Source: Hansschlegelia quercus
GTDB lineage: Bacteria > Pseudomonadota > Alphaproteobacteria > Rhizobiales > Methylopilaceae
Reading direction: 5' to 3'
DNA: 64,000 nucleotides
NCBI RefSeq assembly: GCF_004310425.1
Contig: NZ_SIUB01000007.1
Span: 62,001-126,000 of the forward strand
In this document: positions 24,903 through 32,427 of the stretch, in pieces
Layout: every line of letters starts with the position of its first letter
How positions within the stretch are numbered: position 1 is the first letter of the stretch
Made by a program: the position numbers and the translations under genes
Notes under the pieces: model-generated
Databases searched by the model: none
Told to the model about the DNA's origin: nothing
The model's input: the letters and a program-made list of their open reading frames with translations, nothing else

Positions 24903-25214
24903 TCACTTCGCCTCCTGGTAGTTCCGCCAGCCTTTTCTGACGGCGTCGCGCAAAGGGCCGTCGTCGCAATTGACCTTTTTCGCTGCGGCGCGGGCCTTCT
25001 GAAGCACCTCCGCCTGTTCCGCATCGAACGGCGCGCCGAGGCCTTCGCTCAGTTTCGCCACCATCGCCGACGCTTCGTCTTCGGTGGCGAGGCCGCAGGC
25101 GACGACATAGCCCGCGAACAGGCCGAGATTGCCGATCCGCTCGCGGAGCAGCGCAGGTTCGGCCGCAAACGCCGGCGTGGCGAGCAGGGCTAGCAGGGCG
25201 GCCGTCTTCTTCAT
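24903..25214 (-). CDS. Small secreted hypothetical protein inside the GTA cluster
   Basis: The protein has 103 residues on the strand opposite to all GTA genes. A short signal peptide (KKTAALLALLATPAFA) precedes a helical mature domain with two cysteines (Cys in VACGLA and in VNCDDG), likely a periplasmic disulfide protein. Codon use is like that of the genome. It sits between portal (4-base gap at the 3' ends) and prohead protease (73 bases upstream), a position that in RcGTA has no such gene. No known domain was recognised. Confidence 0.75.
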   Translation of the reverse strand: MKKTAALLALLATPAFAAEPALLRERIGNLGLFAGYVVACGLATEDEASAMVAKLSEGLGAPFDAEQAEVLQKARAAAKKVNCDDGPLRDAVRKGWRNYQEAK

Positions 25215-25287
25215 CTGTCTTCGTCGCCGACGCTTCGTTCCGCCGGATAGGCGGACCCGCTTCATAACGCTCACGGACAGCGAGATC

Positions 25288-25815
25288 ATGCCCAACCCGC
25301 ATCTGCGGGCGCGAACGCTCGCGCCCGAATTGAAGCGCCTGCCCGTCGCGCCCGCAGTCTCCGCCGACGGCACGGTCGAGGGGTACGCCAGCCTGTTCGG
25401 CGTGGTCGATCTCGGCCGCGACCGGGTGGAGCGCGGCGCGTTCGCGGCTTCCCTCGCGCGGCGCGGGGCGCGCGGGGTGCGGTTCCTGTTCCAACACGAC
25501 CCCGCAGAGCCGATCGGCGCCTGGACGTCGATCTCCGAGGATGTCCGCGGCCTGCGGGTCTTCGGCCGGCTGAACCTCGCCGTCGCCCGCGCCCGGGAGG
25601 TGCACGCGCTGCTCAGGCAAGGCGGACTTGACGGCCTGTCCATCGGCTTTCGCGCGGTGCGCTCCGCGCGAGCGGCCGGCGGGGTCCGAAGGCTGATCGA
25701 GATCGACCTTTGGGAGATCTCGGTCGTCACCTTCCCGATGCTGCCCGACGCACGGGTGGCGAACGTGAAGCGGCAGTTCTCCTCAAGAACCGTCGCGCCC
25801 GCCTCCCGGCTCTGA
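25288..25815 (+). CDS. GTA prohead protease (g4), HK97 family
   Basis: The protease has 175 residues and cleaves the capsid protein scaffold region during maturation. It shows the U35 family features: 'VEGYASLFGVVDLGRDRVER' with GAF, 'VRFLFQHDPAEPIGAW' with the catalytic His, and 'GGLDGLSIGFR' with the catalytic Ser (GLSIGF). Late 'LWEISVVTFPMLPDARV' is also typical. The start at 25288 was chosen because upstream in-frame residues overlap the antisense secreted gene. It corresponds to RcGTA g4. Confidence 0.93.
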   Translation: MPNPHLRARTLAPELKRLPVAPAVSADGTVEGYASLFGVVDLGRDRVERGAFAASLARRGARGVRFLFQHDPAEPIGAWTSISEDVRGLRVFGRLNLAVARAREVHALLRQGGLDGLSIGFRAVRSARAAGGVRRLIEIDLWEISVVTFPMLPDARVANVKRQFSSRTVAPASRL

Positions 25816-25885
25816 GCTGAGCCGCCTACCCGGCGCTCCATCTTCCCCGCCGCCTCGGCGGCTTCATCCCCAGAGGCTCCAATCC

Positions 25886-27154
25886 ATGACCGAACTCGCG
25901 ACCATGCGCTCTCCCGAGACCAAGGCGGCGGAGGCGGCGCCTTCGAGCCTCGAGGTGGTGACCGCCTTCGACGACTTCATGCGCTCCTTCGAGGCCTTCA
26001 AGGAGGTCAATGACGAGCGTCTCGCCGAGATCGAGGCGCGGATGCCGGACGCCGTGACGAGCGAGAAGCTCGCCCGACTGGACGACGCGCTCGACCGCCA
26101 GCAGAAGACGCTGGCCGAGTTGACGACCAAGGCGCGTCGCCCTGCGCTTCAGGCGGCCGACGGTCACGACCATGCCGCGCCGCGCGAGCACAAGGCGGCG
26201 TTCGACGTTTATGTCCGGCGCGGCGAGGTGTCCTCGCTGAAGAGCCTGGAATCGAAGGCGCTCGCCGCCGTCACCGACGCTCAGGGCGGCTACCTCGTGC
26301 CGGAGGCGACCGAGCGTGAGATCGGCCGGCGCCTCGCCGAGGTCTCGCCGATCCGCGCCATCGCTTCGGTCCAGCAGGTGACGACCTCCGTCTTCCGCAA
26401 GCCGTTCGCGACCGACGGCTTCGCCGCCGGTTGGGCCGCGGAGACCGCGGCGCGGGTCCAATCCGCAACGCCCAATCTCGACGAGCTCGCCTTCCCCGCG
26501 ATGGAGCTGTTCGCGATGCCGGCGGCGACGCAGACGCTGCTCGACGACGCGGCGGTCGATCTCGACCGCTGGATCGCCGAGGAGGTCGAGACCGCCTTCG
26601 CCGAGCAGGAGAGCGTCGCCTTCGTCACCGGCGACGGGACCACGCGGCCTCAAGGGTTTTTGACGCCGCCCAAGGTCGCGAACAGCAGCTGGACCTGGGG
26701 CAAGATCGGCTACGTGCCGACCGGCGCCGCCGGCGCCTTCGCCGCGGCCACGCCCTCGGACGCGCTGCTCGACCTCGTCTATGCGCTGCGCTCGGGCTAT
26801 CGCCGCAACGCGACCTTCGTGATGAACCGGCGCAGCCAGGCTGCGATCCGCAAACTGAAGGACGCCGACGGCCGCTATCTCTGGGAGCCGCCTGCGACCG
26901 CAGGCGCGACCGCGACGCTGATGGGCTTTCCGATCGCCGAGGCCGAGGCGATGCCGGACATTGCGGCCGACGCCCACGCCATCGCCTTCGGCGACTTCCG
27001 CCGCGGCTATCTCGTGGTCGACCGGATCGGCGTGCGCATCCTGCGCGATCCGTTCACGGCGAAACCCTACGTGCTGTTCTACACGACCAAGCGGGTGGGC
27101 GGCGGCGTGCAGGACTTCGACGCCATCAAGACGCTGAAGTTCGCGACGAGCTGA
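25886..27154 (+). CDS. GTA major capsid protein (g5), HK97 fold
   Basis: The capsid protein has 422 residues. An N-terminal coiled-coil of about 120 residues is the scaffold (delta) domain that the protease removes. The mature part begins near 'SLESKALAAVTDAQGGYLVP', followed by 'PEATEREIGRRLAEVSPIR', 'TQTLLDDAAVDLDRWIAEEV' and 'AFVTGDGTTRPQGFLT', and ends with 'YVLFYTTKRVGGGVQDFDAI'. These are standard HK97 capsid signatures of the GTA g5 type. Confidence 0.96.
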   Translation: MTELATMRSPETKAAEAAPSSLEVVTAFDDFMRSFEAFKEVNDERLAEIEARMPDAVTSEKLARLDDALDRQQKTLAELTTKARRPALQAADGHDHAAPREHKAAFDVYVRRGEVSSLKSLESKALAAVTDAQGGYLVPEATEREIGRRLAEVSPIRAIASVQQVTTSVFRKPFATDGFAAGWAAETAARVQSATPNLDELAFPAMELFAMPAATQTLLDDAAVDLDRWIAEEVETAFAEQESVAFVTGDGTTRPQGFLTPPKVANSSWTWGKIGYVPTGAAGAFAAATPSDALLDLVYALRSGYRRNATFVMNRRSQAAIRKLKDADGRYLWEPPATAGATATLMGFPIAEAEAMPDIAADAHAIAFGDFRRGYLVVDRIGVRILRDPFTAKPYVLFYTTKRVGGGVQDFDAIKTLKFATS

Positions 27155-27227
27155 ACGGCTCTCATCCCTCCCCACGCTGACGCGGGGGGAGGGATCACTC
27201 GCGCCTCATCCTTCCCAGGACATCGTC

Positions 27228-27761
27228 ATGCCCGCCCAAATCTTGACCGCGCCTGCGGCCGAGCCGATCTCGCTCGGCCAGGCGAAGGCCTATCTGCGCC
27301 TCGAGCACGACGCCGAGGACGAGCTGGTGGCGAGCCTGGTCGCGGCCGCTGCGCGGCAGGTCGAGGCGCTCACCCGACGGGTGCTCGTCGCGCAGCGCTG
27401 GCGGTTCTCCGCGGCTTTTCCCTGCGGTGGCGGTTCGATCGCGCTGAAGCCGCGGCCGGTGCGCGAGGTGGAGGCGGTGCGCCTTCAGCGCGCGGACGGC
27501 GGCTGGACCACGCTGTCGCCCGAGCAGTGGCGGTTCGACTCGGGCGCGGAGCGGCTGACGATCCTCGCAGCCGCCCCCGCCGGCCGCATGGTCGAGGCGG
27601 ATCTCGCCGTCGGCTATGGCGATCCGGAGGACGTGCCGGAATCGTTGAAGCTCGCGATCCGCCGGCTCACCGCCGACTTCTTCGAGCGGCGCGAGGCGCG
27701 AGGCGAGACGCCCGCGGACGTCGCCTCGCTCGTCGCGCCCTATCGGGACCTTGCGCTGTGA
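27228..27761 (+). CDS. GTA head-tail adaptor (g6)
   Basis: The protein has 177 residues of gp6-like head-tail connector type: 'ISLGQAKAYLRLEHDAEDEL' at the N-terminus, then a conserved helix 'VAAAARQVEALTRRVLVAQR' and a C-terminal helix 'PESLKLAIRRLTADFFERRE'. It forms the ring that joins the portal to the stopper. The stop overlaps the g7 GTG start. It is in the RcGTA g6 position. Confidence 0.9.
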   Translation: MPAQILTAPAAEPISLGQAKAYLRLEHDAEDELVASLVAAAARQVEALTRRVLVAQRWRFSAAFPCGGGSIALKPRPVREVEAVRLQRADGGWTTLSPEQWRFDSGAERLTILAAAPAGRMVEADLAVGYGDPEDVPESLKLAIRRLTADFFERREARGETPADVASLVAPYRDLAL

Positions 27762-28081
27762 GCGGGCCGGGAGCGTTGCGCCGGCGCGTCGCGATCGACC
27801 GTCCGGCCGATATCGAGGACGGCGTCGGCGGCTTCGTCCGGGGCTTTGCGGCGCTCGCCGAGACCTTCGCCGAGGTAGAGCCGGTCTCTTCCGACCAGCA
27901 GGAGAAGGGGCGGGCGCTCGGCTTAAGAACGCTGTGGCGCGTGACGATCCGCGCGCGCGGCGACCTCGGCGGAGGCTTCCGGCTGCGCTGGCGGGACCAG
28001 GCTTTCGCCGTGCTCTCGGTCCGCCCGCTCGATTCCGACGGCCGCTTCGAGGAACTGCTCTGCGAGGAGTTTTCGGCATGA
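27758..28081 (+). CDS. GTA head closure/stopper protein (g7)
   Basis: The protein has 107 residues of the head-tail joining family: 'LRRRVAIDRPADIEDGVGGF', 'FAEVEPVSSDQQEKGRALG' and 'FRLRWRDQAFAVLSVRPLDS'. It closes the portal channel after packaging. The GTG start overlaps the g6 stop (GTGA), and its stop overlaps the g8 ATG, indicating tight translational coupling in a structural block. Confidence 0.88.
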   Translation: MSGPGALRRRVAIDRPADIEDGVGGFVRGFAALAETFAEVEPVSSDQQEKGRALGLRTLWRVTIRARGDLGGGFRLRWRDQAFAVLSVRPLDSDGRFEELLCEEFSA

Positions 28082-28488
28082 GCGCCGCCTCGCTCGCTCT
28101 CCGCATTGCGCTTCGCCAGCGGCTGATCGGAGACGCCGCGCTTTCCGCCTTGCTTGGCGGCCCGCGGATCTACGACGAGCCGCCGCGCGGCGCCGCGCCG
28201 CCTTACGTGGCGCTGGGCGTCGCGGTGGCGCGCGACCTTTCCGGCGATCTCGCGCCGGCTGAAGAACACGAGCTCGCGGTCGAGATCTGGTCGCGCGAGG
28301 GGGGCTTATCGGAAGCGCTGAAGGCGGCCGACCGTCTCGCCCGCGCAGCCGACGGCCCGGCGCTCGCGCTTACGGGGCACCGGGTCGCGTCGTTCGACTG
28401 GATCGCGACCGAGGCCGCCAAGATCGCCGAAGACGGGCTGAGACGCGCGACCGTCACCTTTCGGGCGGTCACGGAGCCGGCTGAATAG
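28078..28488 (+). CDS. GTA tail terminator (g8), DUF3168
   Basis: The protein has 136 residues of the DUF3168 family ('LRIALRQRLIGDAALSALLG', 'RIYDEPPRGAAPPYVALG', 'HELAVEIWSREGGLSEALKA'). The family caps the tail tube and joins it to the head. Its ATG overlaps the g7 stop by four bases. It is followed by a 26-base gap and the tail tube gene, as in RcGTA g8. Confidence 0.9.
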   Translation: MSAASLALRIALRQRLIGDAALSALLGGPRIYDEPPRGAAPPYVALGVAVARDLSGDLAPAEEHELAVEIWSREGGLSEALKAADRLARAADGPALALTGHRVASFDWIATEAAKIAEDGLRRATVTFRAVTEPAE

Positions 28489-28514
28489 CACGCACCACCA
28501 ACAGCGAGAAAACG

Positions 28515-28925
28515 ATGGCCATCCAGAAGGGCAAGGACCTGCTCGTGAAGGTCGCCGACGGCGCGGGAGGGTTCGTCACCGTGGCGGGGCTCAAATCCCG
28601 CTCGTTCTCGATCAATTCCGAGCCGGTGGACGTCACCCATTCCGAAAGCGCCGGGCGCTGGCGCGAGCTCCTCGCCGGCGCCGGCGCCAAGAAGGCGAGC
28701 GTGGCGGGGGCGGGCGTGTTCCGCGACGAGGCCTCCGACGCGCTGATGCGCGGCCTCGCCTTCGACGGCGCGATCGCCGACTTCCAGATCGTGGTGCCGG
28801 ATTTCGGCCGCATCCAGGGCCCGTTTCAGATCACGGGGCTGGAGTTCAAGGGCGACCATGCCGGCGAGGTCGCCTACGACCTCGCGCTCGAAAGCGCCGG
28901 CGCGCTGAGCTTCACCGCGATCTGA
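28515..28925 (+). CDS. GTA major tail tube protein (g9), TP901-1 family
   Basis: The protein has 136 residues of the TP901-1-type tail tube family: 'AIQKGKDLLVKVADGAGGF', 'FVTVAGLKSRSFSINSEPVD', 'SVAGAGVFRDEASDALMRG' and 'FQITGLEFKGDHAGEVAYDL'. Hexamers of this protein stack into the tail tube. It is at the RcGTA g9 position. The gap to g10 holds a palindromic repeat. Confidence 0.93.
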   Translation: MAIQKGKDLLVKVADGAGGFVTVAGLKSRSFSINSEPVDVTHSESAGRWRELLAGAGAKKASVAGAGVFRDEASDALMRGLAFDGAIADFQIVVPDFGRIQGPFQITGLEFKGDHAGEVAYDLALESAGALSFTAI

Positions 28926-28931
28926 CGTCGC

Positions 28932-29045
28932 CGTCATCCCGGACGAGGCGGCAGAGCCGCGTCGAGCCGGGATCGCGCCCAGGATCGAGCGCCCTGTCCG
29001 TCGCACGATCCCGGCTCTTCGCCTTCGGCTACGGCCGGGATGACG
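28932..29045. repeat. Family B palindromic repeat, copy 1
   Basis: The element opens with CGTCATCCCGG and closes with CCGGGATGACG, with inner GAGCCGGGATCG and CGATCCCGGCTC arms. It fills the gap between g9 and g10. Two relatives lie at 30171-30272 and 36369-36523. It looks like a repetitive extragenic palindrome or short miniature transposable element. Confidence 0.8.
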
Positions 29046-29068
29046 CCTCGTTTTGAAGGATTTCCCCC

Positions 29069-29440
29069 ATGCCCGCGAACCGACGCCGCGGCGAGGTCGA
29101 GGCCGTGTTCGACGGTCGGCCCCGCCGCTTGGTGCTGACGCTCGGCGCGCTGGCCGAGCTCGAATCAGCCTTCGGGGTCGACGACCTCACGGCCCTCGCC
29201 GAACGCCTCGAGAGCGGCCGGCTGTCCGCCCGCGACGCCACGACCATCCTCGCGGCGGGTCTTCGCGGCGCGGGCGACGACGCCTCCGAGGCCGACGTCG
29301 CGCGGATGACGCATGAAGACGGCGCGGCGGGCTTCGTCGCAGCGGTCGCCGAGCTGCTGCAGGTCACGTTCGGCGGCGGAGAGGCATCGGGCGGGGAGGC
29401 GGGGGAGGACCCCAAAACCCCTTTCCCTGGGACGCGTTAA
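29069..29440 (+). CDS. GTA tail assembly chaperone (g10)
   Basis: The protein has 123 residues of the GTA gp10 family: 'EVEAVFDGRPRRLVLTLGAL', 'AELESAFGVDDLTALAERLE', 'ATTILAAGLRGAG' and a C-terminal Gly/Glu-rich tail. This family acts as a tail-assembly chaperone. Near its 3' end, at 29419-29425, is the sequence C CCT TTC in the right frame for a -1 ribosomal slip, which would fuse g10 to g10.1. The normal product ends with TAA at 29438-29440. Confidence 0.88.
   Translation: MPANRRRGEVEAVFDGRPRRLVLTLGALAELESAFGVDDLTALAERLESGRLSARDATTILAAGLRGAGDDASEADVARMTHEDGAAGFVAAVAELLQVTFGGGEASGGEAGEDPKTPFPGTR
29419..29425 (+). promoter_or_regulatory. Slippery heptamer for -1 ribosomal frameshifting
   Basis: C CCT TTC fits the X-XXY-YYZ slippery pattern in the g10 frame. 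Both tRNAs can re-pair after slipping: Pro from CCT to CCC and Phe from TTC to TTT. A potential stem GGACGC (29430-29435) with GCGTCC (29456-29461) begins four bases downstream. The -1 frame then runs straight into the g10.1 chaperone core. Confidence 0.65.
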
Positions 29441-29604
29441 CTGCCTTCGGGCTCGGCGTCCTGAAGCTCGCGCCGGACGCCTTCTGGCGCGCGACGCCGC
29501 GGGAGATGGCGGCGGCGCTCGACGGCGTGCGCGGACGCAGCCCCGCCGGCGCGCCGCTCCGGAAAACCGAACTCGAACGCCTGATGGCGCGCTTTCCCGA
29601 CTGA
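29425..29604 (+). CDS. GTA tail assembly chaperone extension (g10.1), read by -1 frameshift
   Basis: This 59-codon frame encodes the conserved block of the rcc01693-like tail chaperone family: a WDA start, 'LTAFGLGVLKLAPDAFWRAT' and PREMAAALDG, ending ERLMARFPD. No ATG, GTG or TTG lies in frame between the last upstream stop (TGA at 29314-29316) and this block, so it cannot start on its own in a normal way. The first in-frame ATG comes after the conserved part. The most likely expression is as a fusion to g10 through the heptamer at 29419-29425, as in the lambda G/GT chaperones. Confidence 0.75.
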   Translation, partial: PWDALTAFGLGVLKLAPDAFWRATPREMAAALDGVRGRSPAGAPLRKTELERLMARFPD

Positions 29605-29616
29605 GGAGTTTTGGAC

Positions 29617-30162
29617 ATGGCCGTACAGGACCCGATCGGCTTGAGCGTCTCGGTCGACATGAGCGGGTTCCGCCGCGAGCTGTCCGAGGCGGAGCGGCTG
29701 TCGCGCGGCTTCGGCCGGGCGATCGGCGACGCGCTCGAAGGCGGCGTGGTCAAGGGCCGCTCTCTGAGCGACGTGCTGCGCGGGCTCGGGAGCCGGTTGT
29801 CCGAGATCGCGCTGTCGGCCGCGCTCAAACCTGTCGAAACCGCGCTCGGCGGGCTGTTCGGCAATCTGACCAAAGGACTTCTGGGCGGCGTCACGCCCTT
29901 CGCGAAAGGCGGCGTGCTCGGCGCACCTACCGTGCTTTCCGGCGGCGCGGGGCTGGCTCTCGCCGGCGAAGCTGGCCCGGAGGCCGTGCTGCCGCTCGCC
30001 CGCGGCGCGGACGGACGGCTCGGCGTGGCCGGCGGCGGTTCAGGCCACGGGCCGATCACGATCAACATCGCGACGCCCGACGTCGAGGGGTTCCGCCGTT
30101 CGGAGACCCAGGTGTCGGCAGCCCTCGCCCGCGCGGTGGCGCGTGGGCGGCGGGGGTTGTGA
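29617..30162 (+). CDS. GTA tail tape measure protein (g11)
   Basis: The protein has 181 residues, short for a tape measure and matching a GTA with a short tail. The N-terminal segment is helical ('FRRELSEAERLSRGFGRAI'), and the C-terminal block FAKGGVLGAPTV then GLALAGEAGPEAVLPLARG is the signature of tape measure family proteins. The TTG at 29611 or ATG at 29617 could start it; GAGGAG upstream supports the ATG. A B-family repeat follows in the gap to g12. Confidence 0.9.
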   Translation: MAVQDPIGLSVSVDMSGFRRELSEAERLSRGFGRAIGDALEGGVVKGRSLSDVLRGLGSRLSEIALSAALKPVETALGGLFGNLTKGLLGGVTPFAKGGVLGAPTVLSGGAGLALAGEAGPEAVLPLARGADGRLGVAGGGSGHGPITINIATPDVEGFRRSETQVSAALARAVARGRRGL

Positions 30163-30170
30163 AGCCAAGC

Positions 30171-30272
30171 CGTCATCCCGGACGGCCGCAAGGCCGATCC
30201 GGGATCGTCCTCCGCGAATGCGCCTCTTTCTGCTGACGATCCCGGCTCTCGCTTTGCTCGGCCGTGATGACG
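30171..30272. repeat. Family B palindromic repeat, copy 2
   Basis: It begins CGTCATCCCGG and ends CGTGATGACG, with internal GATCCGGGATCG and CGATCCCGGCTC arms. It fills almost the whole gap between g11 and g12. Confidence 0.8.
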
Positions 30273-30282
30273 GAGCTTCTTG

Positions 30283-30906
30283 ATGACCCCCTTCCACGAC
30301 ATCCGCTTCCCGACCGACATTGCGCGCGGCGCGAAGGGTGGGCCGGAGCGGCGGACGGAGATCGCGACGCTCGGCTCCGGCTTCGAAGAGCGCAACGCCG
30401 TCTGGGCGCATTCGCGCCGGCGGTGGGACGCCGGGCTCGGCGTGCGCACGCTCGTCCAGCTTTCGGCCGTGCTGGCGTTCTTCGAGGAGCGGCGCGGGCG
30501 GCTCGTCGGATTTCGTTTCCAGGACCCGCTCGATCATTCCTCCGCGCCGCCCGGGACCCAGATCACCGCGCTCGACCAGCGTCTCGGAACAGGCGACGGG
30601 ATGACGCGGCGGTTCGCGCTCACGAAAACATACGGCGCCGCGTATGACCCTTACGTCCGGCCGATCCTAAAGCCTGTCGCGGGCACGCTGCGGATCGCTG
30701 TCGCGGGCGTCGAGACCGCGTTCGCGCTCCAGCCTGACGGCGCGGCGCTGCTTGACGCGGCGCCCCCGCCGGCTGCGCTCGTGACCGCGGGCTTCCGCTT
30801 CGACACGCCTGTGCGGTTCGACACGGACCGGCTGGAGGTCGACCTCGCGGCGTTCGAGGCCGGCTCGGTGCCCTCCGTGCCGCTTGTGGAGATCAGGCTG
30901 GCGTAG
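30283..30906 (+). CDS. GTA distal tail protein (g12), DUF2460
   Basis: The protein has 207 residues of the DUF2460 family: 'FHDIRFPTDIARGAKGGPER', 'LVQLSAVLAFFEERRGRLVG', 'FRFQDPLDHSS' and a closing VPLVEIRL. In RcGTA this protein forms the distal tail ring that attaches the baseplate. A TTG directly before the ATG is ignored. It follows repeat copy 2. Confidence 0.92.
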   Translation: MTPFHDIRFPTDIARGAKGGPERRTEIATLGSGFEERNAVWAHSRRRWDAGLGVRTLVQLSAVLAFFEERRGRLVGFRFQDPLDHSSAPPGTQITALDQRLGTGDGMTRRFALTKTYGAAYDPYVRPILKPVAGTLRIAVAGVETAFALQPDGAALLDAAPPPAALVTAGFRFDTPVRFDTDRLEVDLAAFEAGSVPSVPLVEIRLA

Positions 30907-30946
30907 CCGTCGCTCTCTAAAGCGCGACCTTTAGACGAGACATGAC

Positions 30947-31819
30947 ATGCGCGACATCCCTCCTGCTCTCGCGGCCTCGCTCGCCTCCGGCGTCACCACG
31001 CTCGCCCGCTGCTGGCGGCTGACGCGGCGGGATGGGGCGACGCTGGGCTTCACCGACCACGACGAAGACCTCGCCTTCGATGGCGTGACCTATCGCGCCG
31101 CGACGGGCATGACGGCGTCCGCGGCCGAAAGCGCGCTCGGGCTCGCGGTTTCCGGCCTCGATGTGGTCGGCGCGCTCGACGACTCCGGGCTCACCGAAGC
31201 CGATCTCGCCCGCGGCGCCTATGACGGCGCCTCCGTCGCGCTTTACCTTGTGGACTGGTCGGCGCCGGAAAACCGCTTGCTGCTGTTTTCCGGCGCGCTG
31301 GGGGAAGTCGCGCGCGAAAGCGCGGCCTTTTCCGCCGAGCTTCGCAGCCTGACCCACGCACTGGCGCAACCCCGCGGCCGGGTCTACCAGCGCGCCTGCG
31401 ACGCGGATCTTGGCGACGCCAGGTGCAAGGTCGATCTGACGCTGCCCCAGCATCGCGTCGAAGGGGTGGTGACGGAGGTTCGCGGCTCGCGTGGCTTCGT
31501 CTCCACGGCGCTTGCCGGGCGCGGGTCGAGCTTCGCACTGGGACGGATCGTCTGGACCAGCGGCGCCAACGCCGGCGCGGCCGGGGAGCTTCGCCGCCAT
31601 GTGGAGGCCGAGGCGGAGCTCGCCGAAACGGCCGCCATGCCGATCGCGGCCGGCGACGGCTTCGTCGTCACCGCGGGCTGCGACAAGAGCTTCGCCACCT
31701 GTCGAGGCCGCTTTGGCAACCGCCTGAACTTCCGCGGTTTTCCTGACATGCCCGGCAATGACTGGCTCGGCGCTCCGGCGCGCTCCAGCGGCGACAATGA
31801 CGGAGGCCGGCTTGGTTAA
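30947..31819 (+). CDS. GTA hub protein (g13), DUF2163
   Basis: The protein has 290 residues of the DUF2163 family. Key blocks are 'WRLTRRDGATLGFTDHDEDL', 'FDGVTYRAATGM', 'QRACDADLGDARCKVDL' with two cysteines, and 'GCDKSFATCRGRFGNRLNFR' with two more, ending FPDMPGNDWLGAP. In RcGTA it forms part of the baseplate hub. Its 3' end overlaps g14 by 23 bases. Confidence 0.93.
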   Translation: MRDIPPALAASLASGVTTLARCWRLTRRDGATLGFTDHDEDLAFDGVTYRAATGMTASAAESALGLAVSGLDVVGALDDSGLTEADLARGAYDGASVALYLVDWSAPENRLLLFSGALGEVARESAAFSAELRSLTHALAQPRGRVYQRACDADLGDARCKVDLTLPQHRVEGVVTEVRGSRGFVSTALAGRGSSFALGRIVWTSGANAGAAGELRRHVEAEAELAETAAMPIAAGDGFVVTAGCDKSFATCRGRFGNRLNFRGFPDMPGNDWLGAPARSSGDNDGGRLG

Positions 31820-32303
31820 CGCTTTGTGTGAGGAGCGGCCTGCAACGCTCGACGGCGCCTTGGTCGTCAGCGAAGCGCAAACATGGATCGGCACGCCCTA
31901 CCGGCATCGCGCGTCCTTGCGCGGCGCGGGCGCCGATTGCCTCGGCGTCATCCGCGGCGTCTGGCGCGCGCTGATCGGACCGGAGCCGGAAGACCTGCCG
32001 CCTTACGCCCGTTCCTGGGCCGAGGATGGCGCCGGCGAGCCGATGCTGGACGCCGCTTTGCGCTGGCTGGTCCGGCAGGAGGCGGGGCCGATCGAACCTG
32101 GCGACGTGCTGCTGTTCCGCGTCGCGCGTGGCGGCCCGGCGAAACACGCCGGGATCGCGACGGGCGCGCGGATGATGGTGCACGCCTATGACGGCCATGC
32201 CGTGACCGAGACGCCGATCCCGGAGGCGTGGGAGCGGCGGATCGTCGGGCGCTTCCGGTTTCCAGCCGCTGAGACCGCCTGCGTGCTTCGAGACGCCCGC
32301 TGA
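31797..32303 (+). CDS. GTA NlpC/P60 peptidoglycan peptidase (g14)
   Basis: The protein has 168 residues of the NlpC/P60 type, a cell-wall endopeptidase carried on the tail. The catalytic Cys is in AGADCLGVIRG, the His in KHAGIATG, and 'SEAQTWIGTPYRHRASLRGA' is a family block. The ATG at 31797 overlaps the end of g13. The last seven residues (CVLRDAR) and the stop codon are encoded by the first bases of a family A repeat element, so the C-terminus has been rewritten by the repeat. Confidence 0.9.
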   Translation: MTEAGLVNALCEERPATLDGALVVSEAQTWIGTPYRHRASLRGAGADCLGVIRGVWRALIGPEPEDLPPYARSWAEDGAGEPMLDAALRWLVRQEAGPIEPGDVLLFRVARGGPAKHAGIATGARMMVHAYDGHAVTETPIPEAWERRIVGRFRFPAAETACVLRDAR

Positions 32304-32396
32304 CGCGGGCTCCTCAGCATGAGGACCGTTTGAGGTTCTCGATGCTCCTCGTGCTGAGGAGCTTTGGGGCGAAGTCCCAGGCGTCTCGAAGCACGC
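32281..32396. repeat. Family A palindromic element, copy 1
   Basis: A 116-base element with perfect 17-base terminal inverted repeats GCGTGCTTCGAGACGCC (32281-32297) and GGCGTCTCGAAGCACGC (32380-32396), and inner arms GCTCCTCAGCA (32309-32319) and TGCTGAGGAGC (32352-32362). It resembles a REP doublet or MITE. It includes the stop codon of g14. A partner copy lies at 52261-52375. Confidence 0.85.
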
Positions 32397-32427
32397 GCGA
32401 CAGATCAACCTTGAAGGCGCACTCCCC

